DNA from: Marvinbryantia formatexigens DSM 14469
GTDB lineage: Bacteria > Bacillota > Clostridia > Lachnospirales > Lachnospiraceae
Assembly: GCF_025148285.1 (NCBI RefSeq)
Contig: NZ_CP102268.1
Coordinates: 4,495,501-4,559,500 of the forward strand
Length of the DNA stretch: 64,000 nt
Direction: 5' to 3'
Shown here: piece after piece, positions 35,181-43,559 of the stretch
Layout: each line of letters begins with the position of its first letter
How positions within the stretch are numbered: position 1 is the stretch's first letter
Program-made: the position numbers and the translations under genes
The notes under the pieces: generated by a model
Told to the model about the DNA's origin: nothing
What the model saw: only the letters and a program-made list of their open reading frames with translations
Databases searched by the model: none

Positions 35181-35979
35181 GAAGAATAGCCTCCGTCATT
35201 TTTATTGCCCTGGCGTTTTCTTTTACATCATGGACGCGCACAAACATCGCCTGCTTCATCACGCCGAACACGGTCGTCACCAGCGTGCCCTCCACGCGCT
35301 CCGCCGCCGGAAGGTCCAGCGTCAGCCCGATCACCGACTTGCGCGAGGTGCCGAGCAGCACCGGATAGCCGAGCGCCTGCAGCTCCTCCAGATGGTTGAT
35401 TGCCGTCAGGTTATGCTCATAGGTTTTGCCAAAGCCGACGCCGGGATCCAGTATGATCTTATCGTCCGCGATGCCCGCCGCCTTCGCAAGGGCAACCGTC
35501 TCCCGCAGGTCCGCTAAAAGCTCTGCCCGGAAATCTGTATAATCCGCCGCCTGCCGGTTATGCATCAGACAGCAGGGTACGCCCGCCTCTGCGATGACAC
35601 CCGCCAGTGCCGGATCATATTTCAGCCCCCAGATATCGTTTACCAGGTCCGCTCCCGCCGCCAGCGCCGCCTTCGCCACCGCGCTTTTGTAGGTATCGAC
35701 CGAAACGGGGATGTCAAATTTTTCCTTTACCAGCTCTATCATGGGTACCACCCTGGCGATTTCCTCCTCGTCAGAGAGCATCGTGTAGCCCGGTCTGGTG
35801 GATTCCCCGCCGATGTCGATAATATCCGCGCCGTCCGCGATCATCTGCTCCGTGTGCGCCAGCGCCGCCTCCGGATTATTCCAGCGCCCGCCGTCCGAGA
35901 AGGAATCCGGCGTCACATTCAGAATCCCCATAATATAAGTATGTCCCGTCTCCTGGAATTTGCGGTTTCCGATTTTCAT
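35173..35979 (-). CDS. folP: Dihydropteroate synthase
   Basis: A 268-residue TIM-barrel enzyme that joins 4-aminobenzoate to the pterin. Signatures: IMGILNVTPDSFSDGGRW, GADIIDIGGESTRPGYTML, LVNDIWGLKYDPALAGV and ILDPGVGFGKTYEHNL. The frame runs upstream to 36021 but ATG 35979, nine bases after GGAGG, is the start. It overlaps the HD gene stop by 4 bases. Confidence 0.95.
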   Translation of the reverse strand: MKIGNRKFQETGHTYIMGILNVTPDSFSDGGRWNNPEAALAHTEQMIADGADIIDIGGESTRPGYTMLSDEEEIARVVPMIELVKEKFDIPVSVDTYKSAVAKAALAAGADLVNDIWGLKYDPALAGVIAEAGVPCCLMHNRQAADYTDFRAELLADLRETVALAKAAGIADDKIILDPGVGFGKTYEHNLTAINHLEELQALGYPVLLGTSRKSVIGLTLDLPAAERVEGTLVTTVFGVMKQAMFVRVHDVKENARAIKMTEAILHG

Positions 35980-36458
35980 AGCACAATCCTCCGATTTTTC
36001 TTTTCTTCCTTCCAGTCGCACTGCGGCTCTGCCGGGCAGGCAAAGCAGCTTCTGGAAAGCTTATCCGCCCGGTAAATCAGCCCGGCAAGATTCTTTTCCC
36101 CGCGCACGGACGCATCCCGGTGCCGCCTTATCGCCTCCAGGATCTCCTCCGTCTCCGTCTCCGAAAAGCCGCTCTCCCGCAGAATTTCCGGCGCCAGATG
36201 CGCGCTCGCCTGCTCGTGCGGGATTTTTTCCCGGTACTGCAGATGCCTGCCGATATCGTGCAGAAGCGCCGCCGCATAAATCAGCTCTTTTGGCACTCCC
36301 ACCGCCTCCTCCAGATTCAGAAGCTGCGCGATCCGCGCCACATCCAGAAAATGCCCCATATTGTGACGGCAGAAAATCCGCGTTTCCTCGCACACCGCAA
36401 TTTCCCGCAGATACGACTGGTACGTCTCATTTTTCAGTATCGCATTTACACGCTCCAT
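35976..36458 (-). CDS. HD-domain phosphohydrolase in the folate operon
   Basis: A 160-residue HD protein. The metal ligands appear as HNMGHFLDVAR, ALLHDIGRHLQY and HEQASAHLAPEIL. The C-terminus carries RSCFACPAEPQCDW, a Cys cluster that may bind metal. It sits between folE and folP with 2- and 4-base junctions. That position makes it a candidate for removing phosphates from dihydroneopterin triphosphate, a step for which no other enzyme is encoded here. This role is inference. Confidence 0.85.
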   Translation of the reverse strand: MERVNAILKNETYQSYLREIAVCEETRIFCRHNMGHFLDVARIAQLLNLEEAVGVPKELIYAAALLHDIGRHLQYREKIPHEQASAHLAPEILRESGFSETETEEILEAIRRHRDASVRGEKNLAGLIYRADKLSRSCFACPAEPQCDWKEEKKNRRIVL

Positions 36459-36460
36459 CG

Positions 36461-37021
36461 CTATCGCCCCAGCATCCGGTAGAACTGGTTCTGCAGCGCT
36501 TCATTGTTCTCGAAAACGCCGCGGGTGACCACCGTGACCGTCTTTGTGCCCGGCTTTTTCACGCCGCGCATCGTCATGCACATATGCTCCGCTTCCACCA
36601 TGACCATGACGCCCTGCGGCGCCAGGTGCTCCATGAAGGCGTCCGCCACCTGCGCGGTGAGCTGCTCCTGGAGCTGCAGCCTGCGGGCGAACACATTGAC
36701 CGTGCGGGCGATCTTGCTTAATCCCACCACGCAGCCGTCCGGCACGTACGCCACATGCGCCTTACCCCAGAACGGCAGCATATGATGCTCGCACATGGAA
36801 TAAAATGTGATATCTTTTTCCATCACCATATCATTATTGTCTACATGGAAGCGCTTCTCCAAATGCTTCCCGGCGTCCTCGTACATGCCGCCCGCGATCT
36901 CCGTGTACATGCGCGCAATGCGGTCCGGCGTCTCAATCAGCCCCTCGCGGCCAGTATCCTCGCCGATTCCTTCCAGAATCAGCCTCACGCCTTCCTTTAT
37001 TTTTTCCTGGTCCATCGCCAT
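36461..37021 (-). CDS. folE: GTP cyclohydrolase I
   Basis: A 186-residue FolE, first enzyme of the pterin branch. The zinc ligands are in [20 protein letters not shown] and in [20 protein letters not shown], so this is the zinc-dependent type IA enzyme. Start at ATG 37021 with AAAGGAGA upstream. It overlaps the folC stop by 25 bases. Confidence 0.96.
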   Translation of the reverse strand: MAMDQEKIKEGVRLILEGIGEDTGREGLIETPDRIARMYTEIAGGMYEDAGKHLEKRFHVDNNDMVMEKDITFYSMCEHHMLPFWGKAHVAYVPDGCVVGLSKIARTVNVFARRLQLQEQLTAQVADAFMEHLAPQGVMVMVEAEHMCMTMRGVKKPGTKTVTVVTRGVFENNEALQNQFYRMLGR

Positions 37022-38301
37022 TTTTCTGTCTCCTTTATCATTTCTCCCAGATAAGACAGCGAACCGAACGCCAGTATCACGTCCCCTTCCCTGTCCGCCG
37101 CCGAAAAGCTCCGGTCAACCGCCTGCGCGAGGCTCTCTGCCGCCTCCACATGCGGAATGTATTTCTGTGCCGTCCGCGCCAGCTCCTCTGCCGGCAGCGC
37201 CCGCGGATTGTCCGGCGTCTCTATCGTAATCATCCTGTCTATGTACGGCGCCGTTATCTGCAGCACAGCCTCATATTCTTTATCCTTCAGCACTCCGCAG
37301 ACGGCAATGATCCGCCTGCCCGCCAGATACGTCTTTATCGATTCCCGCAGCTGCTCTGCCGCGCCGCGGTTGTGCGCCCCGTCGACAATGAAAAGCGGTT
37401 CGTCGCATATCACGGTAAAGCGTCCGCGCCAGACGGTCTTTGCAAGGCCCTGCCTGAGCTGCTCTTCCGTAATCCGAAAGCCCAGCTCCTGCAGCGCCCG
37501 CACCGCTTCCACGGCGACAACGGCGTTTGCGATCTGATAGGTGCCCGCCAGGCGAATCTCCAGATTTTTATATCCGCCGCAGGAAAAGCGCTGGGCAAAA
37601 AGCCCGTAAGCGACCTCCTCTGCCCTGCCGGCGTCCGCGATGCGAAGCTGCGCACGCTGCCCTGCGGCAATCTCCTCTATCACCCGCATGGCTTCCGGCT
37701 CCTGCGCGGCGCTCACCACCACCGTGTCCGGCTTGATGATGCCCGCCTTGTGCGCGGCGATCTCCGCCAGAGAATTGCCCAGGAACTGCATATGATCCAT
37801 GCTGATGGAAGTCAGAATCTCCAGCACCGTCGTCTGTACCGCGTTTGTAGCGTCCGTGTCGCCGCCCATGCCGGTCTCCAACACAACAATATCGCAGTCC
37901 TCCTGCACAAAATATAAAAACGCAATGGCTGTCTCTATCTCAAATACGGTCGGCAGCGGATTCCCCGCCGCCTTCATGCGCCCGACTGCCTCCCGGACGC
38001 GGAAGGTATGCTCTGTGAGCGCTTCTTTCGTAATATATATCTCATTTACCTGGATGCGCTCCCGGTAGGAAAACAGCGTCGGGGAAATATACCTGCCCAC
38101 ACGATAGCCCGCCTCCTTCAGAATGGTGGAAACATACGCCAGCACGGAGCCCTTGCCGTTTGTCCCTGCGATATGAATGAATTTCAGCTTATCCTGCGGA
38201 TCGCCAAGCTCCGACAGCAGCGCCCGCATGGCTTCCAGCCCCAGCACGCTCCCGGATTTTGCCGCCTCCGCCAGATAAGCCCTCGCTTCTGTATAGTCCA
38301 T
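36997..38301 (-). CDS. folC: Folylpolyglutamate synthase/dihydrofolate synthase, copy 2
   Basis: A 434-residue FolC with P-loop [60 protein letters not shown] and [17 protein letters not shown]. It begins directly after the folT stop (ATG 38301) with a weak ribosome binding site, so probably coupled. Being within the folate operon, it is the likely dihydrofolate synthase, while the copy at 15021 may serve polyglutamylation. That split is inference. Confidence 0.93.
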   Translation of the reverse strand: MDYTEARAYLAEAAKSGSVLGLEAMRALLSELGDPQDKLKFIHIAGTNGKGSVLAYVSTILKEAGYRVGRYISPTLFSYRERIQVNEIYITKEALTEHTFRVREAVGRMKAAGNPLPTVFEIETAIAFLYFVQEDCDIVVLETGMGGDTDATNAVQTTVLEILTSISMDHMQFLGNSLAEIAAHKAGIIKPDTVVVSAAQEPEAMRVIEEIAAGQRAQLRIADAGRAEEVAYGLFAQRFSCGGYKNLEIRLAGTYQIANAVVAVEAVRALQELGFRITEEQLRQGLAKTVWRGRFTVICDEPLFIVDGAHNRGAAEQLRESIKTYLAGRRIIAVCGVLKDKEYEAVLQITAPYIDRMITIETPDNPRALPAEELARTAQKYIPHVEAAESLAQAVDRSFSAADREGDVILAFGSLSYLGEMIKETEKWRWTRKK

Positions 38302-38306
38302 CGCCG

Positions 38307-38855
38307 TCACACCGTCCTGTGCGCCGCGCTGCCGCGGACAACCTCTGTCAGCGGGCTGAAATACAGAAGATTGGCAAGCACGCTGTAAACCGGTATCATT
38401 ACCGCACACTGGATCAGTCTGCCGGGAAGAATCGCGTACAGATCATAGCCATTCATCAGCACCAGCCCGCAGGTGGTCAGAACCAGCGTCCCGCTGATCG
38501 CGCAGCATACGATGGAGAGGCATAAATACAGGGTTCTGTGCAGCTTCGTACCTCTCATCAGCGGATGCATCAGCGCCGGGATGACGCCCCAGGTCATCGT
38601 GGAGAGCGTGATCAGCGGATTGACCGCATAGCCCTTCAGCAGACAGCCGAGAATATCCGCCGCCATTCCGCATAAGCCGCCCGCCACCGGACCGAACCAC
38701 AGTCCGGCAAGAATGGTCGGCAGACTGCTGATAGTCACCCGCGCAAAGCCCAGGTCCACCGAGACCACCTTGCTGAGGATAATCTGCATGGCGACCAGCA
38801 GCGCCATAAAGACCAGTGTACGTGTGTCGATTGTCGTTTTGTTATTTCTTTCCAT
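38307..38855 (-). CDS. folT: Folate ECF transporter S component
   Basis: A 182-residue membrane protein with six helices, the substrate-specificity unit of an energy-coupling factor vitamin transporter. The family segment RVTISSLPTILAGLWFGPVA is clear. ATG 38855 follows GGAGGTG. It uses shared EcfA/EcfT modules not present here. It is preceded by a tetrahydrofolate riboswitch and heads the folate gene series. Confidence 0.93.
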   Translation of the reverse strand: MERNNKTTIDTRTLVFMALLVAMQIILSKVVSVDLGFARVTISSLPTILAGLWFGPVAGGLCGMAADILGCLLKGYAVNPLITLSTMTWGVIPALMHPLMRGTKLHRTLYLCLSIVCCAISGTLVLTTCGLVLMNGYDLYAILPGRLIQCAVMIPVYSVLANLLYFSPLTEVVRGSAAHRTV

Positions 38856-38993
38856 AAAAATAACACCTCCATGATGTGATTTCAACGGACAAACTTCATC
38901 CGCCCTGAAAACACCGCCATCCGACGACATACAGACGCGGTATTTAGAGTAGATAAATAATATTCCCTCCACATTATGAGGCGTTCTCATATG

Positions 38994-39096
38994 TAGCAAC
39001 GGGTGCGGAAAAAGCATCGCAAACCCCTGCGGGCTTTTCGGTTCAGGGCGACTCCCCAGCCGCTGACAACTTAACGCGCTTATTCCTACTTCGCTA
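38994..39096 (-). promoter_or_regulatory. Tetrahydrofolate (THF-I) riboswitch
   Basis: On the minus strand the aptamer runs P1 (TAGC 39093-39096 with GCTA 38994-38997), conserved GTAG, P2 (GGAATAAGC with GCTTTTTCC), the signature GCGTTAAGT, GGGGAGT-GCC and the 3' GCACCCG. These fit the folT-associated THF riboswitch class. A small TATGAG/CTCATA hairpin follows (38975-38991). The expression platform between it and folT is not obvious. Confidence 0.88.
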
Positions 39097-39112
39097 TTAT
39101 TTATTTATCGTC

Positions 39113-39140
39113 ATTATACCACAGAACCCGCGATTTTCAA
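39113..39140 (-). promoter_or_regulatory. Sigma-A promoter of the folate operon
   Basis: TTGAAA (39135-39140), 16-base spacer and TATAAT (39113-39118) on the minus strand, immediately upstream of the riboswitch. Confidence 0.75.
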
Positions 39141-39147
39141 CACTAAC

Positions 39148-39178
39148 TTGCATAAATCCCGCTGTATCTGCGCATACT
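39148..39178 (+). promoter_or_regulatory. Possible promoter of the 39185 gene
   Basis: TTGCAT and CATACT with a 19-base spacer. The predicted start site falls at or next to the ATG at 39185, where no ribosome binding site is seen. A leaderless mRNA is possible. Confidence 0.35.
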
Positions 39179-39184
39179 CACACT

Positions 39185-39565
39185 ATGAAAAATTTTTTGA
39201 AGTGCGGCGTATGCGGCTGGTGCCTGGAAATCCTCTGGACCAGTCTCGATTCCCTCCGCCGCGGGGAATTTAAGCTGATGGGGCAGTCCTCCATCTGGAT
39301 GTTTCCCATCTACGGCATGGCGGCCATCATCCGCCCGGTTTCCGTGCTCCTGCGTCCGCTCGGCGTCCTGAAGCGCGGGCTGCTCTATATGGGCGGCATT
39401 TTCAGCATGGAATATCTGACCGGCTCCTTCCTGCAGAAAAGGGGCATCTGTCCCTGGGATTACAGCGACGCAAAGCTCAACTATCACGGGCTTATCCGGC
39501 TGGATTATGCGCCCCTGTGGTTCCTCACCGGACTGTTTTATGAAAAGCTCCTGAAAAATTCATAA
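39185..39565 (+). CDS. Small membrane protein of the putative ABC-transporter type IV (CmpB-like) family
   Basis: A 126-residue protein with three or four hydrophobic segments. The C-terminal part CPWDYSDAKLNYHGLIRLDYAPLWF, split as CPWDYSDAKLNYHG and LIRLDYAPLWFLTG, fits the PF06541-type membrane family (C-WDYS...N..G.i.L....W). Its function is unknown. There is no ribosome binding site before ATG 39185. It is divergent from folT and lies upstream of pyrBI on the same strand. Confidence 0.72.
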   Translation: MKNFLKCGVCGWCLEILWTSLDSLRRGEFKLMGQSSIWMFPIYGMAAIIRPVSVLLRPLGVLKRGLLYMGGIFSMEYLTGSFLQKRGICPWDYSDAKLNYHGLIRLDYAPLWFLTGLFYEKLLKNS

Positions 39566-39604
39566 AAAACATTTTTTCTTCTTTTCTTCCGGGGAATTAT
39601 AGTG

Positions 39605-39648
39605 TATACTATGAAGCTAAGAGGTCTGCGCAGGGAATGCGCAGACCT
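39605..39648 (+). promoter_or_regulatory. pyrBI leader: -10 element and 11-bp stem-loop
   Basis: TATACT at 39605-39610 (weak -35), then a stem-loop at 39622-39648 (AGGTCTGCGCA with TGCGCAGACCT, loop GGGAA) ending about 14 bases before the ribosome binding site. There is no U-run, so it is not a terminator. It could affect pyrB mRNA stability or translation. Confidence 0.5.
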
Positions 39649-39676
39649 GTAAGAAAGAGAAAAGGAGATGCAATTT

Positions 39677-40603
39677 ATGAGACATTTAATGAGCCCTCTG
39701 GACCTCTCCGTCGGGGAGCTGAACGACATTCTGGATCTGGCGTGTGATATTGAAGCCAATCCAAAAGCCTACGCTCACAAATGCGATGGTTTGAAATTAG
39801 CTACTTTGTTTTACGAACCAAGTACAAGAACGCGACTCAGTTTCGAAGCTGCAATGATGAATCTGGGTGGCAATGTACTTGGTTTTTCTTCGGCCGCCAG
39901 CTCCTCCGCCTCCAAGGGCGAAAGCGTTTCCGATACCATCCGCATGGTATCCTGCTACGCCGATATCTGCGCGATGCGCCACCCGAAGGAGGGCGCGCCG
40001 CTGGTTGCTTCCATGAAATCCTCCATCCCGGTCATCAACGCCGGCGACGGCGGACATCAGCATCCCACGCAGACGCTCACCGATCTGATGACCATCCGCT
40101 CCCTGAAGGGACGGCTTGACAACCTCACCATCGGTCTCTGCGGCGACCTGAAATTCGGACGCACCGTCCATTCGCTGATTCACGCAATGATTCGCTATCC
40201 GAATGTAAGATTTATCCTTATCTCCCCGGAGGAGCTGCGCATTCCCAGCTACATCCGCGAGGACGTCCTTCAGAAAAATAATATCCCGTTTGAGGAGGTA
40301 GTCCGCCTGGAGGAGGCTCTGCCAAAGCTCGACCTTCTCTACATGACACGCGTGCAGCGCGAGCGCTTCTTCAACGAGGAAGATTATGTGCGCATGAAGG
40401 ATTTCTACATTCTGGACAAAAAGAAAATGGCGCTTGCCGGACCGGATATGCTGGTGCTCCACCCGCTCCCGCGCGTCAACGAAATATCTGTGGAGGTGGA
40501 CGACGACCCGCGCGCCGTTTACTTTAAACAGGTACAGTACGGTGTTTATGTAAGAATGGCACTGATTCTCACACTGCTGAAATGGAGGGATACCACATGT
40601 TAA
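39677..40603 (+). CDS. pyrB: Aspartate carbamoyltransferase catalytic subunit
   Basis: A 308-residue enzyme of pyrimidine synthesis (carbamoyl phosphate plus aspartate). Carbamoyl phosphate site [16 protein letters not shown]; aspartate-binding part [15 protein letters not shown]; also [20 protein letters not shown] 39677 is favoured over 39668 because AAGGAG ends one base before the latter. It forms an operon with pyrI, overlapping by 7 bases. Confidence 0.96.
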   Translation: MRHLMSPLDLSVGELNDILDLACDIEANPKAYAHKCDGLKLATLFYEPSTRTRLSFEAAMMNLGGNVLGFSSAASSSASKGESVSDTIRMVSCYADICAMRHPKEGAPLVASMKSSIPVINAGDGGHQHPTQTLTDLMTIRSLKGRLDNLTIGLCGDLKFGRTVHSLIHAMIRYPNVRFILISPEELRIPSYIREDVLQKNNIPFEEVVRLEEALPKLDLLYMTRVQRERFFNEEDYVRMKDFYILDKKKMALAGPDMLVLHPLPRVNEISVEVDDDPRAVYFKQVQYGVYVRMALILTLLKWRDTTC

Positions 40604-41025
40604 ACGTAGGCGCACTGAACGAGGGCTTTGTGCTCGACCACATCGAAGCCGGCAAGAGCATGACGATTTACCACTATCTGCGGCTGGACAAGCTGGACTG
40701 CACCGTGGCAATCATCAAAAACGCCGTCAGCAACAAGATGGGCAGAAAGGACATTATCAAAGTGGAATGCCCGATCGATATGCTGAACCTGGACATCCTC
40801 GGCTTCATCGACCACAACATCACCGTCAACATCATTAAGGATGGCAGAATCGTGGAGAAAAAAGAACTTTCTCTCCCGAAAAAGATTGTAAATGTCATCA
40901 AATGCAAAAACCCGCGCTGCATCACCTCCATCGAGCAGGAGCTGGACCATGTCTTTCTCCTGACTGACCCGGAAAAAGAGGTCTACCGCTGCAAATACTG
41001 CGAAGAGAAATACCGCGGAAAATAA
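40597..41025 (+). CDS. pyrI: Aspartate carbamoyltransferase regulatory subunit
   Basis: A 142-residue PyrI with the N-terminal nucleotide-binding domain and a C-terminal four-cysteine zinc domain ([12 protein letters not shown] and [10 protein letters not shown]). It gives the holoenzyme allosteric control by nucleotides. ATG 40597 has GGAGGG 8 bases upstream; the frame starts earlier in pyrB but that part is not native. Confidence 0.95.
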   Translation: MLNVGALNEGFVLDHIEAGKSMTIYHYLRLDKLDCTVAIIKNAVSNKMGRKDIIKVECPIDMLNLDILGFIDHNITVNIIKDGRIVEKKELSLPKKIVNVIKCKNPRCITSIEQELDHVFLLTDPEKEVYRCKYCEEKYRGK

Positions 41026-41059
41026 ATGATGCCGGGGTCCAAAGCCCCTAAATTTTCAC

Positions 41060-41105
41060 AGCCCTTTGGCAGTACGTTTTATCATGCTGCCAAAGGGCTT
41101 TTTTA
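41060..41105 (+). terminator. Rho-independent terminator of pyrBI
   Basis: AGCCCTTTGGCAG pairs perfectly with CTGCCAAAGGGCT, followed by TTTTTT. Read on the minus strand it also lies just past the stop of the surface operon at 41153. Confidence 0.93.
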
Positions 41106-41152
41106 CATAAGCGGCTTAGCAGAAGATTGTATCCGTTCCCGCTTTTTTATTT

Positions 41153-41968
41153 TTAATCTGCTTTTCTTCTGTTTCTTCCTGCCGCGTAGACCAGCAGAAC
41201 CATTACCGAGCCTCCGCAGAGCAGTATCCACAGCATCGGGTCTGTTTCATCCCCGGTCTTTGCTGCAGTTCCTTTCGCATCGCTTCCGGAGGAGCTGCCC
41301 GGCGTTTTCCCGGATGTTCCCGTGTCCCCCGTCTGTTTTCCGCCCGTTTTTTCGGTTTCTGTTTCCGTTTCTGTCTCCGTCTCTGTTCCGCCCGGTGTTT
41401 CCGTTTCGTTTCCGCCCTCCGGCTGCTCCGCCAGCACATAATAGCTGTTGTGTGTGGTAACAAAGGAAATCTTACCGCCGGATACGCTGCTCTCCATCCG
41501 GGTCACGCTGCCCTGTCCGGACACATAATAGACGGATGGATTTCTATATGCACCATTCAGGCTGATTGTAACTGTAATCTGCCCGTCCACCTCATAACGC
41601 TGTCCGTTGCTGTCCACAAAATAAATATCGTAGACATGCAGGTTCGTCCCAAGCCCTTCCATGCATTTCTCGATCCAGTCGTGGGTTTCCCCGTTTTCTT
41701 CCTCCAGTATGTGCTCCACCACGAAGAGCAGCCCGTCCGGCAGGCTGTCCCCTTCCACGGTCACAGCCGTCCCGTCGTCAAGCGTCACTTCCCCGCTGCC
41801 TTTTTCCACAGTATCCGGATGTCCGTCCACCTTTGTAGTCAATACGGTCTGGCTGTCCTGCCCGGTCTGCGCCTCCTGCGCCTGCACAGGCGCCGGGAGC
41901 GCAGTGAGCAGGAGGCACAGTGCCGCCGCTTCCGCCAGTGTCCGGATCCCTTTCTTTAAAAATCCCAC
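41153..41968 (-). CDS. Cell-wall-anchored surface protein with sorting-type C-terminus
   Basis: A 271-residue exported protein, last gene of the surface locus. Signal peptide (cleavage near PVQAQ); a mature domain of ~150 residues with QITVTISLNGAYRNPSVYYV and KISFVTTHNSYYVLAE, common in Firmicutes wall proteins; a Thr/Glu/Gly/Ser-rich spacer; then TAAKTGDETDP, a ~20-residue hydrophobic stretch and RNRRKAD. The end is a sortase-type signal in which the usual LPxTG is replaced by AAKTGDE. Start is GTG 41968 with GGAGG 8 bases upstream. Confidence 0.83.
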   Translation of the reverse strand: MGFLKKGIRTLAEAAALCLLLTALPAPVQAQEAQTGQDSQTVLTTKVDGHPDTVEKGSGEVTLDDGTAVTVEGDSLPDGLLFVVEHILEEENGETHDWIEKCMEGLGTNLHVYDIYFVDSNGQRYEVDGQITVTISLNGAYRNPSVYYVSGQGSVTRMESSVSGGKISFVTTHNSYYVLAEQPEGGNETETPGGTETETETETETEKTGGKQTGDTGTSGKTPGSSSGSDAKGTAAKTGDETDPMLWILLCGGSVMVLLVYAAGRNRRKAD

Positions 41969-41998
41969 TTTCCCGCCTCCTCTCTGAAATCTCCGGTC

Positions 41999-42490
41999 TT
42001 ACTGTGTATCAGCAAGCTCTGCCGCAAAGGTGATCACTGCCCGGTAGGTGCCCGGACTGGTTTTCCCCCATATTTCGCTGGGGATGTGGACGGTCAGAGG
42101 GACGGATGTCCCGCCGTCTTCCAGTTCCTTACTGCTCCAGGTCTTCCCGGTAAATACCCCGCTTCCCTGCCAGAGTGCAAACGGGAAATGGTTCCCGGCA
42201 TCCGCAGTGTCCGTAAATTCCGTGGTATCCACGCTGACACGGACCTCCTGCTTTGTTCCGATCTCTCCCGTCACGGACAGGCTGCCGATTTCTGTGTCCA
42301 CCGTTCCAAAAACGATATTCTGGCTCTTCGGGATGGACATTGTGTAGGACGCATCCTTCTGGATGGTAAGCTGCATGGACTGCGACTGGCTGCCGTCAGC
42401 GGCATACGCTGTGCAGACGGACATTGCCAGGACAGCCGCTGCAAGACCCGCGCCCACAGCTCTTTTTTTCCGTTTTTTCCCTGTTTCCAT
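41999..42490 (-). CDS. Small exported protein with shared beta-domain (locus subunit 1)
   Basis: A 163-residue protein with a signal peptide (cleavage near AYAAD) and one ~125-residue beta-rich domain. It opens with SYTMSIPKSQNIVFGTVDTE and ends PGTYRAVITFAAELADTQ. The same opening (SIPxS/TIPKT) and ending (GxYxxxITF) occur in the 42513 product and at the C-terminus of the giant protein. It has no anchor of its own, so it may be secreted or assembled onto the surface. I do not recognise a named family; the pattern is reminiscent of WxL-like or camelysin-like folds. Confidence 0.78.
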   Translation of the reverse strand: METGKKRKKRAVGAGLAAAVLAMSVCTAYAADGSQSQSMQLTIQKDASYTMSIPKSQNIVFGTVDTEIGSLSVTGEIGTKQEVRVSVDTTEFTDTADAGNHFPFALWQGSGVFTGKTWSSKELEDGGTSVPLTVHIPSEIWGKTSPGTYRAVITFAAELADTQ

Positions 42491-42512
42491 GCCTATGCCG
42501 CCTCCCGGAGAT

Positions 42513-43022
42513 TTATTTGTCTACAATCGACGCTTCAAAGGTGATCGTGCCGGTATAATTTCCCACTTCTGCATCGATGCCGACTGCGGAGAAATGCAGT
42601 GTGCCTCCGGTTGTCGGTGTGGTGGAGGTACCGCTAAATTCAGCTACTACCGCGTTATTCCCGATTGCCGTCGTGCCGTCCAGGCTTACCGTCGAGGAAA
42701 CACTCCTGCTGATATCGTTGTCCGTAAGGGTTACCTGTCCGTTTGTGATTCCGGATGCCACCCTGATCTGCACCTTCTCCGTATCCGCTACGCTGATAGC
42801 GGAAAGTCCTACTTTCTCCGTTACTTCCTTATCCTCCAGCAGTGTCACACTGCTCGGAATGCTGAGTGTGAATGTTGAATCAGGTGCCGTTTTCGTGAAT
42901 GTCACGCTCATGGAACCGGTCTGCGGATCCGCTGCGAAAGCGGTCAGTGCCCCTCCTGCGATCATTCCTGCTGCAAGCACTCCTGCAAGTCCTTTTGTAA
43001 GATACTTTCTGTTTTTCATCAT
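42513..43022 (-). CDS. Small exported protein with shared beta-domain (locus subunit 2)
   Basis: A 169-residue protein: signal peptide (cleavage near AFAAD), then a beta domain with TFTLSIPSSVTLLEDKEV at the start and VGNYTGTITFEASIVDK at the end. It resembles the 41999 product and the C-terminal domain of the giant protein in these borders and in length, although the middle is diverged. Starts ATGATG at 43022 behind AAAGGAGGA. It lies 12 bases from the membrane-anchored gene upstream. Confidence 0.78.
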   Translation of the reverse strand: MMKNRKYLTKGLAGVLAAGMIAGGALTAFAADPQTGSMSVTFTKTAPDSTFTLSIPSSVTLLEDKEVTEKVGLSAISVADTEKVQIRVASGITNGQVTLTDNDISRSVSSTVSLDGTTAIGNNAVVAEFSGTSTTPTTGGTLHFSAVGIDAEVGNYTGTITFEASIVDK

Positions 43023-43034
43023 GGTGATCCTCCT

Positions 43035-43559
43035 TTAATTGATTACATTTAATGTTAATTTTATTTCAGAGCCGTTTAACGGCGTCTGTGCGTCATCCAT
43101 CGCGAAGCATTCATATTTCAGCACCGCATCCTCATAGGTTCCTGTGACAAGCGTCTGCTCCAGCGTGATATCATAGATTCCCTTTCCCGGCTCTATGAGG
43201 CCGGACTGCCATAACTGCGTGCCGTCTGACAGCAGCAGCGTCATGCGGAAGTAGCAGGTATTCTGCTCCGGGTTGTACAGGTTCACGGACTGCTCTGCGG
43301 AATCCGCCTTCAGGGTGATGCTCCCGTATCCGGGGATATCAATGGTGTCCGTGTTTTTCTCCCCTTCATACACATCCTGCTCGCCGGTCCAGTCCTCGGC
43401 ATTTTCATCCGTTGTCAGACCGCCGCCCTGCGGGGTATCCTCCCCGAACCAGGTATTCCAGTTCAGCCCCACAAATACCCCGGCTCCCACAAGCAGGATT
43501 ACCAGCACGATCAGAAGAAGGATTTTTCCTGTCTTCCCTTTCGGGTTGTTACTGCTCAT
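43035..43559 (-). CDS. Membrane-anchored extracytoplasmic protein of the surface locus
   Basis: A 174-residue protein with one N-terminal membrane anchor (about residues 12-32, KILLLIVLVILLVGAGVFVG), a short acidic linker and a ~110-residue outside domain (VNLYNPEQNTCYFRMTLLL, SGLIEPGKGIYDITLEQTLV, GTYEDAVLKYECF). Similar domains are common beside surface-protein genes in Firmicutes but have no assigned function. Its ATG overlaps the giant protein stop (ATGA) and has GGAAGGAGGG upstream. It could act as an assembly or retention factor for the secreted partners. Confidence 0.78.
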   Translation of the reverse strand: MSSNNPKGKTGKILLLIVLVILLVGAGVFVGLNWNTWFGEDTPQGGGLTTDENAEDWTGEQDVYEGEKNTDTIDIPGYGSITLKADSAEQSVNLYNPEQNTCYFRMTLLLSDGTQLWQSGLIEPGKGIYDITLEQTLVTGTYEDAVLKYECFAMDDAQTPLNGSEIKLTLNVIN

